Position numbers and translations under genes: made by a program
Notes under the pieces: generated by a model
Database searches by the model: none
What the model saw: the letters and a program-made list of their open reading frames with translations, nothing else
What the model was told of the DNA's origin: nothing
Shown here: piece by piece, positions 17,286 through 27,379 of the stretch
Numbering within the stretch: position 1 is the stretch's first letter
Layout: the number at the start of each line of letters is the position of its first letter
Assembly: GCA_016793465.1 (NCBI GenBank)
Contig: JAEUJW010000057.1
Span: 62,001 to 126,000, forward strand
DNA length: 64,000 nt
From: Myxococcales bacterium
Lineage (GTDB): Bacteria; Myxococcota; Polyangia; Nannocystales; Nannocystaceae
Reading direction: 5' to 3'

Positions 17286-17942
17286 TCACACGCGGTCGGT
17301 GAGCACGCGGTCGACGCCCCAGCCCTGCAGCGTCGCCTTGCGCTCGGGGTCGTTGACCGTCCACACCCCGACCGCCAGGCCCTGCTGCTTGTAGCGCTCG
17401 ACCGTCCGCGGCGTGCACAGGCGGTGGTCGAGGTGCACCGTCGTGCAGCCGAACATCTGCGCCCCGCCGGCCCACAGGAACGACGGGCTCTCGGCCGCCA
17501 GCAGCAGCGCGTGCTCGTAGGCGCTGCCGGCCCCGCGGGCGGCCAGCAGCATGCGCGGGTCGAAGCTGCTGAAGATGATGCGCGGCCGCCCCCGCAGGAC
17601 GCGCACCGCCTCGCGCGCGACCTGGGCCCCGCCCGCCTTCAGCTCGACGTTGAGCCAGCGATCCGCCGGCCACACGTCGAGCACGTCGACCAGCCGCGGG
17701 ATCTTCTGGCCCCGCTGCAGCTGCACGTGCGACAGCTGCTCCCAGGTCAGGCCGTCGACCCGCTCGTGGCGCCCCGCGAGGCGCAGCAGGTCGGCGTCGT
17801 GGAACACGATCACCTCGCCGTCGCGGCTGAGCTGCACGTCGAGCTCGGCCCCGTCGGCCCCGCGCTCCACGGCGTGGGCGAACGCCGGCAGCGTGTTCTC
17901 GAGGCGGGCGTCGCTGGCCCCCCGGTGGGCGAAGATCAGCAT
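17286..17942 (-). CDS. Glycerophosphodiester phosphodiesterase
   Basis: 218 residues from ATG 17942. It has the GDPD TIM-barrel signature from the first residues: FAHRGASDARLENTLPAF (HRG...EN), GAELDVQLSRDGEVIVFHDADL (E-x-D and HD metal/catalytic residues), then LNVELKAG and VWTVND near the C-terminus. It hydrolyses glycerophosphodiesters to glycerol 3-phosphate and an alcohol. No signal peptide, so probably cytoplasmic. Close to the short cytosolic UgpQ-type length. It follows serS on the same strand by 22 bp and could be co-transcribed. Confidence 0.9.
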   Translation of the reverse strand: MLIFAHRGASDARLENTLPAFAHAVERGADGAELDVQLSRDGEVIVFHDADLLRLAGRHERVDGLTWEQLSHVQLQRGQKIPRLVDVLDVWPADRWLNVELKAGGAQVAREAVRVLRGRPRIIFSSFDPRMLLAARGAGSAYEHALLLAAESPSFLWAGGAQMFGCTTVHLDHRLCTPRTVERYKQQGLAVGVWTVNDPERKATLQGWGVDRVLTDRV

Positions 17943-17964
17943 GACCCGTTATCGCACAAAATCC

Positions 17965-19320
17965 TCAGCCCCGCGGGGCCACGCGCTCGACCCCGACCAG
18001 CGGCCGCAGCACGTCCGGCACCACCAGGCTGCCGTCGGCCTGCTGGTAGTTCTCGAAGATCGCGACCAGCGCCCGCGACGTCGCCACCGCCGTGCCGTTG
18101 AGCATGTGCACGTGCACCGGCTTGTGCTTGCTGCCGTCGGGCGCGGCCGGGCGGTAGCGGATCTTCAGCCGCCGCGCCTGATAATCGGTGCAGTTGCTGG
18201 TGCTCGTGATCTCGCCGTACGCGCCGCGCCCCGGCATCCACGCCTCGAGGTCGAACTTGCGGTACGCCGGCCCGCCGAGGTCGCCGCTGGCGATGTCCAG
18301 CACGCGGTACGGGATCCCCAGCCCCTGGAAGATCTCCTCCTCGATCGCCAGCAGCCGCTGGTGCATCTCGTCGCTCACCCCCGGCTCCGCCGACGTGAAC
18401 GCGAACAGCTCGACCTTGGTGAACTGGTGCACGCGGTAGAGCCCGCGCGACTCCTGCCCGGCCGAGCCCGCCTCGGTGCGGAAGCAGTGCGACAGCCCGG
18501 CGAGCAGCAGCGGCAGCTTCTCCTCCTCGAGGATCGTGTCGGCCAGCATGCCGCCGAGCGTGATCTCGGCGGTCCCGACCAGGCACAGGTCGGTGTCGGC
18601 CACGCTGTAGATCTGCGTCGACTCGCCGCGCGGGTTGAACCCGAGCCCGCGCAGGATCTCCTCGCGCGCCAGGTCCGGCGTGGTGTGCACCGTGAACCCG
18701 TGCTTGCGGGCCATCCGCAGGGCGTAGTGCTGCAGCGCCAGGTCGAGCAGCACCGCCTCGTTCTTCAGGTAATAGAACTTCTGGCCCGCGACCTTGGCCC
18801 CGCTCTCGAAGTCGACGAGGTCCAGCGCCGTCGCCACCGCCAGGTGGTCCCGCGGCGCGAAGCCCTCGGCCGCGAAGTCGCGGATCGCCCCGACCTTGCG
18901 CAGCTCGCGGTGGTCCTCGTCGCGGTGGCCCCGCGGCGACTCGGGGTGCGTCAGGTTGGGCACCTGCACCCACGCCTCGTCGCGGGCCAGCAGCGCCGCC
19001 TCGGTGTCGAGGGCCAGTTGCCGCTCCTCCTCGCGCAGCCGCCGGCCCTCCTCGATCAGCCGGGTCCGCTCGCTCTGCTGCTGCTCCTTGGCCAGCCTGG
19101 CGACCGCCTTCATGGCCGCGCTGTTGTCGTTCTGGGCCCGCCGCAGCTCGTCCGACTGCTTTAATAAATCGAGGTACCGCCGGTCGAGCGCAACCAGCGC
19201 CGCGGTCGTGCGCGCCGCGTCGGGGTTCTCGAGCTGCGGGAGGGCCACCCGCGCGTGACGGTCGGCCAAATTTTGGGCAATTCGCCCGCTGTCCTCGCGT
19301 AGCAGCTTGATGTCGAGCAT
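17965..19320 (-). CDS. serS: Serine--tRNA ligase
   Basis: 451 residues from ATG 19320 (MLDIKLLRED, the standard SerRS N-terminus); an in-frame ATG at 19332 is an alternative. Residues about 30-110 form the long antiparallel coiled-coil arm that grips the tRNA-Ser variable arm. The class II catalytic core follows, with motif 2 CFRTEAGSAGQESRGLYRVHQF and motif 3 LNGTAVATSRALVAIFENYQ; the TSTSNCTDYQARRLKIRYR strand is typical. It charges tRNA-Ser and is essential. The only other sign of translation nearby is the divergent 60-residue basic protein. Confidence 0.97.
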   Translation of the reverse strand: MLDIKLLREDSGRIAQNLADRHARVALPQLENPDAARTTAALVALDRRYLDLLKQSDELRRAQNDNSAAMKAVARLAKEQQQSERTRLIEEGRRLREEERQLALDTEAALLARDEAWVQVPNLTHPESPRGHRDEDHRELRKVGAIRDFAAEGFAPRDHLAVATALDLVDFESGAKVAGQKFYYLKNEAVLLDLALQHYALRMARKHGFTVHTTPDLAREEILRGLGFNPRGESTQIYSVADTDLCLVGTAEITLGGMLADTILEEEKLPLLLAGLSHCFRTEAGSAGQESRGLYRVHQFTKVELFAFTSAEPGVSDEMHQRLLAIEEEIFQGLGIPYRVLDIASGDLGGPAYRKFDLEAWMPGRGAYGEITSTSNCTDYQARRLKIRYRPAAPDGSKHKPVHVHMLNGTAVATSRALVAIFENYQQADGSLVVPDVLRPLVGVERVAPRG

Positions 19321-19453
19321 GGCGGCGGACATTAGCAAAAATCCGCCGCCCGCCCCGTGCAGACCCTCCCGCCGCGTACGACCCCCTTGACCGCCGCCCC
19401 CTCGCGGCTCCATGCTCCCGGCCCCCAACCCCTCAAAGAGAGAAGCGAAGACC

Positions 19454-19636
19454 ATGGGATACGGAGACAACCGCCGCACGCCGAAGACCAATCAGCGCAA
19501 GCGCCAAGCCAAGCTCAAGCTCCGCATCAAGCGGCGCGCTGCCGAGGTCCGTGCCCAGCGGCAGTCGAAGAATCCGGCCCAGGCCGAGGCCCCCAAGGCC
19601 AAGTCCAAGGCCAAGAAGGACAAGACCAAGTCCTGA
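19454..19636 (+). CDS. Small Lys/Arg-rich protein
   Basis: 60 residues from ATG 19454, preceded by GAGAGAAG about 10 nt upstream. About 40% of residues are Lys or Arg, no acidic cluster, predicted helical: MGYGDNRRTPKTNQRKRQ then KLKLRIKRRAAEV. The opening MGxGDxRR recalls the short ribosomal protein bTHX (MGKGDRRTRRGK in Thermus), but this protein is longer and the match is too brief to name it. An RNA- or DNA-binding role is likely from charge alone. It diverges from serS. Codon use is typical of the window. Confidence 0.6.
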   Translation: MGYGDNRRTPKTNQRKRQAKLKLRIKRRAAEVRAQRQSKNPAQAEAPKAKSKAKKDKTKS

Positions 19637-19718
19637 GCCTCACCCGGCGAACGTGCCCCCCACGCGGCTCCACGCGCCCGTCCATTGCACGGGCGCGGAG
19701 CCGCGCTAGACCGCGCGG

Positions 19719-20007
19719 GTGACGTCAACCCCGCACGACGCCCTCTTCAAGCTCACGTTCTCCTCGCCGCGACAAGACCAGCGAGGCGATCATGGAAACC
19801 AGAGAAGCCTATCTCCTCCGCAAAGGCCGCGAAGAAGGCCGTGAGCAGGGCAACCGCGACTTCTTCCTCAACCTGCTCCGCGGCAAGTTCGGCGCCGTCC
19901 CGTCCGCCGCGGCAGCCCGCGTCGAGTCCGCCGACGTCGACACCCTGACCCGCTGGAGCATCCGCCTGCTGTCCGCCGCCTCCCTCGCGGACGTGTTCGA
20001 CGACTGA
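19719..20007 (+). pseudogene. Rpn-type nuclease gene with internal deletion
   Basis: The GTG at 19719 begins a frame reading MTSTPHDALFKLTFSSPRQ, matching the N-terminus (MTTTPHDALFKKMFSSPGR) of the complete 334-residue homologue at 32742-33746. After about 17 codons the sequence jumps to the homologue's C-terminal part in another frame: KTSEAIMETREAYLLRKGREEG against KKSEAIMETYEEYLLRTGRDEG, through to DVFDD. The middle, about 230 codons including the nuclease core, is missing and the two ends are out of frame, with the junction near 19768-19773. A 71-residue C-terminal ORF (ATG 19792-20007) remains open but lacks the catalytic domain. Confidence 0.85.
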
Positions 20008-20038
20008 GCGCGCGCCCGCGATGGCCTGAACGGATGAT

Positions 20039-20065
20039 CGGCGGGACACCCCCGCCGGTTTTTTT
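20039..20065 (+). terminator. Rho-independent terminator
   Basis: Perfect 7-bp stem CGGCGGG/CCCGCCG with a 5-nt loop, then one G and seven Ts. It is the clearest intrinsic terminator in the window and lies just after the Rpn remnant. Confidence 0.9.
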
Positions 20066-20104
20066 GTCGCCTCCGGGCGAGCGGGTAGATCGGTTGGCCT
20101 GCCC

Positions 20105-21724
20105 GTGGCTCGTCCGATCCCGCAGATCGCCAGCTTCCTCCTCGCCCTGATCGTCGCGCGCGCCGGGTTCGCCGGGGCCGGCACGCTCCCGGCCCCGCCC
20201 GCCGCGCCGACCGCCCCGGCCCCCGCCGAGCCGGTGTTCGTGTTCACCGAGGCGCCTGGCCTTTCGGACAGCGGCGAGATCGTCGACTGGCCGGCGCTGA
20301 TCGCCGAGCGCCTCGCCGCCCTGCAGACCCGCCCGCGCGCCGGCGACCCCTCGGGGCCGAGCGCGCGCGACCGCCTGTCCCTGCGCCACCAGCTCGCCTC
20401 GGTCGTGCGCCGGGCCGGCGGCGCCAGGGTCGGCGTGCACGTGCGCGACCTCGACAGCGGCGAGCCGCTGTTTGACCACCACGGCGACCAACTATTAAAC
20501 CCCGCCTCCAACCAGAAGCTCGTCACCGCCATCGCCGCGGTCGAGCTGCTGGGCCCCGGCTACCGCTTCGAGACCCGCGTCCTGCGCGTCGGCGACGACC
20601 TCGTGCTCGTCGGCGAGGGCGACCCCAGCCTGCAGCACCCCGACCTCCACGCGCTCGCCAGCGAGGTCGTGGCCGCCGGGGCCCACCGCGGGGTGCGGCG
20701 GATCCTCGTCGACGACACCGCCTTCAGCCCGGAGCGCTTCGGCCCCGGCTACTCGCCGCACGGCGACGGCGCCAGCTACACCGCGCCGAGCGGCGCCCTC
20801 TCGCTGAACTTCAACACCGCGGTCGTCACCATCCGCCCGAGCGAGCCCGGCCGCCCCGCGAGCGTCGCCCTCACCCCGCCCGGCGCCCACGTGGAGGTCC
20901 ACGGCCAGGTCCGCACCGGCCGCGGCCGGCCGGTCGACGTCACCAGCCACGACGTCGGCGGCCGCACGATCTTCGAGATCGCCGGCAGCTTGCCGGGCGG
21001 CCACGCCTCGGTGACGGTCCGCCGCCGCGTCGCCGATCCCGGCATGTTCGCCGGCCACGCCTTCGCCGAGGTCCTGCGCGAGCTCACCGACGCCGCCGAG
21101 GCCCTGCCCGTCGACCGCGCCCCCGCCCCGCAGGGCGCCGTGGAGGTCGCCCGCCGCCAGTCCGCCCCGCTCGTCGAGGTCCTCGCCAGCTCGCTCAAGT
21201 ACTCCAACAACTTCACCAGCGAGCAGGTGCTGCGCACGCTCGGCTGGCGCATGTCCGGAGAGCCAGGTTCGTGGGACCGCGGCCGCGACGCCGTGCTCGC
21301 GGTGTGGACCGGCCTCGGCCTCGACCCCGCCGACCTCCACGTCGAGAACGGCGCCGGCCTCAGCCGCAGCGGGCGCGTCAGCCCGCGGGCGCTGGTCGCC
21401 CTGCTGGCGCGCACCCGCGACGAGGGCTCGCCGGCCGCCGCCCTGCTGCCGGCTCTGGCCAGCGCCGGCGGCGAGGGCACCCTGCGCGGCCGGCTGACGG
21501 CCCAGGGCCCCCGCGTGCGCGGCAAGACCGGCACGATCTCCGGCGTCAGCGCGCTGTCCGGCGTGGCCGCCAGCGCCGACGGCCGCGACGCCCTCGGCTT
21601 CAGCATCCTGATCAACGGCGGCGATCGCCCCGCCCGCGCCCACCGGCGCCTGCAGGACCGCGTCGTGCTGGCCCTGCTCGGCCACCTCGACGCCCGCGCG
21701 CGGGAACATCGCCAGCGGCCCTGA
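20105..21724 (+). CDS. dacB: D-alanyl-D-alanine carboxypeptidase/endopeptidase (PBP4 family)
   Basis: 539 residues from GTG 20105. A signal peptide (about 1-25) gives periplasmic export, followed by an Ala/Pro linker. The three penicillin-binding motifs are present: SxxK as S135-N-Q-K138 in NPASNQKLVTA, SxN as S367-N-N in LKYSNNFTSEQ, and KTG at about K474 in VRGKTGTISG. The long insert between SxxK and SxN is typical of class C low-molecular-weight PBPs (DacB/PBP4). It trims peptidoglycan peptides. The next gene, ddl (23-bp gap), makes the D-Ala-D-Ala that this enzyme cuts. A copy of the 16-bp motif lies at 20256-20271, in the variable linker. Confidence 0.92.
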   Translation: MARPIPQIASFLLALIVARAGFAGAGTLPAPPAAPTAPAPAEPVFVFTEAPGLSDSGEIVDWPALIAERLAALQTRPRAGDPSGPSARDRLSLRHQLASVVRRAGGARVGVHVRDLDSGEPLFDHHGDQLLNPASNQKLVTAIAAVELLGPGYRFETRVLRVGDDLVLVGEGDPSLQHPDLHALASEVVAAGAHRGVRRILVDDTAFSPERFGPGYSPHGDGASYTAPSGALSLNFNTAVVTIRPSEPGRPASVALTPPGAHVEVHGQVRTGRGRPVDVTSHDVGGRTIFEIAGSLPGGHASVTVRRRVADPGMFAGHAFAEVLRELTDAAEALPVDRAPAPQGAVEVARRQSAPLVEVLASSLKYSNNFTSEQVLRTLGWRMSGEPGSWDRGRDAVLAVWTGLGLDPADLHVENGAGLSRSGRVSPRALVALLARTRDEGSPAAALLPALASAGGEGTLRGRLTAQGPRVRGKTGTISGVSALSGVAASADGRDALGFSILINGGDRPARAHRRLQDRVVLALLGHLDARAREHRQRP

Positions 21725-21747
21725 GCGTTGGTACGTTCCTGCCACGC

Positions 21748-22803
21748 ATGTCACGCCAACGCCTCCTGCTCGTCTTCGGCGGCCGCAGCTCTGAACACGA
21801 GATCTCGCTGCGCAGCGCCGCCGAGGTGCTCGCCGCCCTCGACCGCACGCGCTTCGACCCCGTGCTGCTCGGCGTCCGTCGCGACGGCGGGTGGCGGACC
21901 GGCCGCGTCGATCGACCGCTCGCCGAGATCGTCGGCGACGGCGAGCCCGTCGCCGACGTCCGCGCCCTGAAGCCCGACCTCGTGTTCCCCGTGCTGCACG
22001 GCCCCTACGGCGAGGACGGCACGTTCCAGGGCCTGCTCGAGGTGCTCGGCCTGCCGTACGTCGGCAGCGGCGTGCTGGCCTCGGCCATGTGCATGGACAA
22101 GGCGCTGTTCAAGCACCTGCTGCACACCCAGGACCCGCCGATCCCGGTGGTCCCCTGGCGCGAGTTCTCCGCCGGCATGCTCGAGACGATCCGCGACCGC
22201 ACCAGCGTGTGCGACGCCGTCGACGAGGCCCTCGGCTACCCGTGCTTCATCAAGCCCGCCAACCAGGGCAGCTCGGTCGGCGTCAGCCGGGCGGTCGACG
22301 CCGACGAGCTGCTGCGCGCCCTCCAGCTGGCCGCCCGCTACGACGACAAGCTGCTGGTCGAGCGCGCCGTCGACGCCCGCGAGGTCGAGATCGCTGTGCT
22401 CGGCAACGGCGACGGCGAGACCGTGGTGACGGTCCCCGGCGAGATCGTGCTGCCCCCCGGCGAGTGGTACGACTACGACAACAAATATCTGAAGGACGTC
22501 GCCGGCCTGCAGATCCCCGCCGACCTGCCCGACGCGGTCGTCCGCAAGATCCGCCACGACGGCCTGCGCGCGTTCCGCCTGTCGGGCTGCAAGGGCCTGG
22601 CCCGCATCGACTTCCTGCTCGACCGCCGGACCGGCGTCGCCTACCTCAACGAGATCAACACCATGCCCGGCTTCACCACCATCAGCATGTACCCCAAGCT
22701 GCTGGAGCACGCCGGCGTGCCCTACCGCGAGACCCTGAGCCGCCTCTGCGACCTCGCCCTCGCCCACCACGCCGCCCGCCAGCGCCTGAGCGTCACCCGC
22801 TGA
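21748..22803 (+). CDS. ddl: D-alanine--D-alanine ligase
   Basis: 351 residues from ATG 21748; TACGTT at 21732-21737 could be a -10 for a short leader. It is an ATP-grasp enzyme with the family landmarks: LVFGGRSSEHEISLRSA at the N-terminus, FPVLHGPYGEDGTFQGLLE, GSGVLASAMCMDK, FIKPANQGSSVGVSR for ATP binding, then RIDFLLD and LNEINTMPGFTTISMYPKL for metal binding. It joins two D-Ala for peptidoglycan synthesis. Normal length and intact. Confidence 0.96.
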   Translation: MSRQRLLLVFGGRSSEHEISLRSAAEVLAALDRTRFDPVLLGVRRDGGWRTGRVDRPLAEIVGDGEPVADVRALKPDLVFPVLHGPYGEDGTFQGLLEVLGLPYVGSGVLASAMCMDKALFKHLLHTQDPPIPVVPWREFSAGMLETIRDRTSVCDAVDEALGYPCFIKPANQGSSVGVSRAVDADELLRALQLAARYDDKLLVERAVDAREVEIAVLGNGDGETVVTVPGEIVLPPGEWYDYDNKYLKDVAGLQIPADLPDAVVRKIRHDGLRAFRLSGCKGLARIDFLLDRRTGVAYLNEINTMPGFTTISMYPKLLEHAGVPYRETLSRLCDLALAHHAARQRLSVTR

Positions 22804-22820
22804 CGTCACGGACATCCCAC

Positions 22821-22836
22821 CTGTCCCGAAGGCCAG
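22821..22836. repeat. Copy of dispersed 16-bp near-palindrome
   Basis: CTGTCCCGAAGGCCAG, in the 179-bp gap after ddl. It is identical to the copy at 2704-2719. The rest of the gap holds no gene that I can see. Confidence 0.8.
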
Positions 22837-22982
22837 GCCACGGCGCCGGCGCGTGAGCCCGGCCGGGGGGCCTCGCCCCCGCCGCAGGCCCACGGCCGCC
22901 TTACGCCGAGAATCCCGTGCATCCCCAACGACCGCCGCGCCCGCCACTTGCGGCCCGCGTGCGTCGGCGCGATAAGCGGGGT

Positions 22983-24437
<1,455 letters not shown>

Positions 24438-24443
24438 CCGGCG

Positions 24444-26030
24444 TCAGGCCGGCAGCAGCGCCTGCAGCTGCTCGATGCGGTCCGCCTGCGCCGCCGGCTT
24501 GTCGGTGCGCCAGCGCAGCATCCGCGGGAAGCGGACCGCCACCCCCGACTTGTGCCGGCCCGAGCGCGCGATGCCCTCGAAGCCGATCTCGAACACCAGC
24601 TCGGGCGCGACCACGCGGACCGGCCCGAACTTCTCGAGCGTGTGCCCGCGGACGAACCTGTCGACCTCGGCGATCTCCGCGTCGGTCAGCCCCGAGTAGG
24701 CCTTGCAGAACGGCACCAGCTCCTCGCCGCGCCAGACCGCGAACGTGTAGTCCGTATAAAGACTCGCGCGCCGGCCCGAGCCGCGCTGCGCGTAGACCAG
24801 CACCGCGTCGATGGTGTGCGGCTCGATCTTCCACTTCCACCAGTCGCCGCGCGGGCGGCCGACCCCGTAGGGCGAGCCGCGGCGCTTCAGCATCATGCCC
24901 TCGACCTGCTGCTCGCGGCTGCCCTCGCGCAGGCTGGCCAGCGCCGCCCACGAGTCGGCCGCGACCACCGGCGACGGCCGGATCGCCGGGCCCGCGCCTG
25001 CGAGCACCTGCTCGAGCAAGTTGCGGCGCTCGGCCAGCGGCCGCGACCGCAGGTCCGCGCCGCCGCGCTCGAGGATGTCGAACGCGAGCAGCACCGCCGG
25101 CACCTCCTCGAGGATCTTCTTCGTCAGCGTCTTGCGCCCGATCCGCCGCTGCAGCTCGGCGAACGGCAGCACCTTGCCGTCGCGCCACGGCAGGATCTCT
25201 CCGTCGATCACGGTCCCCTCGGGCAGCGTGCGCGCCGCCTGCGTCACCTCCGGGAAGCGCTCGCTGATCAGCTCCTCGCCGCGCGACCACACGAACACCT
25301 GGCCGGCGCGGCGGATCACCTGGGCCCGGATCCCGTCCCACTTCCACTCCGCCTGCCAGTCCGCCAGCGGACCCAGCGCGTCCGGCTCGCCCTCGTGCGC
25401 GTGCGCCAGCAGGAACGGGTACGGCCGCGACGCGTCGGCCGCCGCCGCGTCGGCCGCCAGCAGGCCGCGCATCCACGCCGCGCTCGGCTCCCACGCGCCC
25501 ATCAGGCGGTGGGCCACGACCGCCGCCGGCAGGCCGCCGACCTCGGCCAGCGCGCGCACCACCAGGCTCTGGGCCACGCCCACGCGGAACGCCCCGGTGA
25601 TCAGCTTGTTCCACACCAGCCGCTCGTTGGTCGTCAGCTCGGCCCAGGCCGCGCGCATCGCCTCGCCCTGCTGCTGCTCCGTCATGCCCGGCAGGGCCAA
25701 CAGGCGCGCCTCGATCCACACGTGCAGCGGCGCCGGCTCGCCCGCCGCCGCCTCCTCCGGCAGCAGCAGCGCCACCGTCTCCGCCAGGTCGCCGACGACC
25801 TCGTGGCACTCGTCGAACAGCCACTCCGGCGCGCCCGCGGCCGCCGTCGCCCACGCCCGCAGGTTGCGCGTCGACACCACCTGCCGCGGCCGCCGGCCGA
25901 TCAAGAAATACACCGCCCACGCCGCGTCCTCCGCCGGCGCCGCCGCGAAGTACGCGCGCATCGCCGCGACCTTGTCCGACGTCTTGTTGCTGGCGTCGAT
26001 CGCCGCGTACAGCCCCGCGAAGCGCCTCAC
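24444..26030 (-). CDS. ATP-dependent DNA ligase of the Lhr-associated repair cluster
   Basis: 528 residues from GTG 26030, whose start overlaps the stop of the exonuclease gene. An N-terminal helical DNA-binding domain (about 1-200) precedes the nucleotidyltransferase core. Motif I is EWKWDGIRAQ with catalytic Lys230. Further motifs are VWSRGEELISERFPE, VIDGEILPW, LLAFDILE, EGMMLKRRGSPYG and WWKWKIEP. The C-terminal OB domain ends the protein. It seals nicks through an AMP-lysine intermediate. The length and domain order match the LigB/LigC-type ligases found beside an MBL-fold exonuclease and an Lhr helicase. Last gene of the repair operon. Confidence 0.92.
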   Translation of the reverse strand: MRRFAGLYAAIDASNKTSDKVAAMRAYFAAAPAEDAAWAVYFLIGRRPRQVVSTRNLRAWATAAAGAPEWLFDECHEVVGDLAETVALLLPEEAAAGEPAPLHVWIEARLLALPGMTEQQQGEAMRAAWAELTTNERLVWNKLITGAFRVGVAQSLVVRALAEVGGLPAAVVAHRLMGAWEPSAAWMRGLLAADAAAADASRPYPFLLAHAHEGEPDALGPLADWQAEWKWDGIRAQVIRRAGQVFVWSRGEELISERFPEVTQAARTLPEGTVIDGEILPWRDGKVLPFAELQRRIGRKTLTKKILEEVPAVLLAFDILERGGADLRSRPLAERRNLLEQVLAGAGPAIRPSPVVAADSWAALASLREGSREQQVEGMMLKRRGSPYGVGRPRGDWWKWKIEPHTIDAVLVYAQRGSGRRASLYTDYTFAVWRGEELVPFCKAYSGLTDAEIAEVDRFVRGHTLEKFGPVRVVAPELVFEIGFEGIARSGRHKSGVAVRFPRMLRWRTDKPAAQADRIEQLQALLPA

Positions 26031-27112
26031 GGTGCCCCCCCGTCGCTCACAGACAGCCCGTCCTCCCCCTCGCCGGGCGAGTCGCGCTCCGAACCTGTCC
26101 CTGCGGACATCCCGTCCTCCTCCTCGCCGGCGAAGCGCGTCGCCAGCACCTCCGCCTGGCGGCCCTGCTCGCCGAGGTAGCGCGCCAGCGCCGTCGCCTG
26201 CCCGTGCGTCAGCAGCACCCGCTCCGCGCCGCTGGCGTCGATCGCCGCCAGCAGCCCGGGCCAGTCCGCGTGGTCCGACAGCGCGAACCCGCGGTCGAGC
26301 GCCCGGCGGCGCCGCTGCCCGCGGACCCGCATCCACCCCGACGCGAACCCGCTGCTCGCGCGCGTGTTGAACCGCCGCGCCCACGGCGAGCCGTACGCCG
26401 ACGGCGGCGCCAGCACCAGCGCGCCGCGCCACTCGGCCGCGCGACCCGGCGCCCCGACGATCCGCGTCGGCGCCATCGCCACGCCCGCGGCGCGGTACAC
26501 CGCGGTGATGCGCTCGACCGCCCCGTGCACGTACACCGGCGGGAACTCCGGGCCCAGCCCGGCCAGCACCCGCTGGGCCTTGCCGAGCGCGTAGCACAGC
26601 AGCAGCGAAGTCTTGCCGGCGTCGTGGTTGGCCGCCCACCACGCCCGGATCTCGGCGATGATGCGGTCCGGCGGCGCCCAGCGGTAGACCGGCAACCCGA
26701 ACGTCGACTCGCTGAGGAACGTGTGGCAGCGGACCGGCTCGAACGGCGCGCAGGTCGGGTCCGCCGCCAGCTTGTAGTCCCCCGAGACCACCCACACCTC
26801 GCCGCCGCGCTCGATCCGCACCTGCGCCGACCCGAGGATATGCCCCGCCGGGTGTAGCGACAGCGACACCTCGCCCATCTTCAGCGTCTCCCCGTACGCC
26901 AGCGTCTGCACGCTCGCCGGCCCGACCCGCAGGTCGAGCAGCCCGCGCCCCGGCGTCGCCGTCAGGTAGTGCCCGCAGCCCGCGAGCGCGTGGTCCGCGT
27001 GGGCGTGGGTGACGACCGTGCGCTCGACCGGCTGCCACGCGTCGACGTAGAAGTCCCCCGCCGCGCAGTACAGCCCGCGTTCGGTCAGCGTCAGCAGCGG
27101 CGCGCGCTCCAT
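26027..27112 (-). CDS. Ligase-associated MBL-fold exonuclease
   Basis: 361 residues from ATG 27112 (ATG 27124 possible). It has the metallo-beta-lactamase metal motif HAHADHA, then HPAGHILGSAQ, SGDYKLAADPTC and FALSDHADW, as in the beta-CASP-like exonucleases encoded beside bacterial ATP-dependent ligases. These process DNA ends, usually with manganese. The C-terminal 40 residues (EEEDGMSAGTGSERDSPGE...) are a low-complexity tail not typical of the family and contain the 16-bp dispersed motif (26095-26110). The stop overlaps the ligase start (GTGA), so the two are coupled. Confidence 0.9.
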   Translation of the reverse strand: MERAPLLTLTERGLYCAAGDFYVDAWQPVERTVVTHAHADHALAGCGHYLTATPGRGLLDLRVGPASVQTLAYGETLKMGEVSLSLHPAGHILGSAQVRIERGGEVWVVSGDYKLAADPTCAPFEPVRCHTFLSESTFGLPVYRWAPPDRIIAEIRAWWAANHDAGKTSLLLCYALGKAQRVLAGLGPEFPPVYVHGAVERITAVYRAAGVAMAPTRIVGAPGRAAEWRGALVLAPPSAYGSPWARRFNTRASSGFASGWMRVRGQRRRRALDRGFALSDHADWPGLLAAIDASGAERVLLTHGQATALARYLGEQGRQAEVLATRFAGEEEDGMSAGTGSERDSPGEGEDGLSVSDGGAP

Positions 27113-27173
27113 CGCCCCTCTCATAGCACGCACCCCGCCGCCCCGCGCTCGCGCATTCTTCGCGGTCCTCCAT

Positions 27174-27362
27174 CTGTCCCGCGGGACATCCGCCCGACCT
27201 GTCCCCCGGGACAGCCGAACGACCCGCCGCGATTCGTGGGCCTCCACGTGCCCGCCCGGCCTGTCCCCCTGGACAGCTACACGACCCGCCGATTCGCGGG
27301 CCGCCATCGTACCCGCCCGACCTGTCCCCCGGGACAGCCGCACGACCTGTCTCGAAGGCCAG
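27174..27362. repeat. Intergenic array of five 16-bp near-palindromes
   Basis: Five copies of CTGTCC-N4-GGMCA(G/T) start at 27174, 27199, 27261, 27322 and 27347. Spacing is 25, 62, 61, 25. The three central copies lie in two and a half units of a roughly 61-bp repeat (CCCGCCCGACCTGTCCC, then GACCCGCCG, then ATTCG(T/C)GGGCC). The array fills most of the 267-bp gap between the exonuclease and the Nei gene, so it is transcribed within the repair operon. Copies at 27199 and 27322 have perfect 7-bp arms. It is not a CRISPR: the spacers are homologous to each other. Confidence 0.85.
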
Positions 27363-27379
27363 CCGCACGCAGCCCCGCC

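Noticed and set aside
26027..27343. Upstream extension of the exonuclease through the palindrome array
   Set aside because: The open frame is only repeat DNA (GTGRA units); ATG 27112 fits the family start.
27174..27362. CRISPR-like array
   Set aside because: Spacers are homologous and short repeats are palindromic and unevenly spaced; no cas genes nearby.
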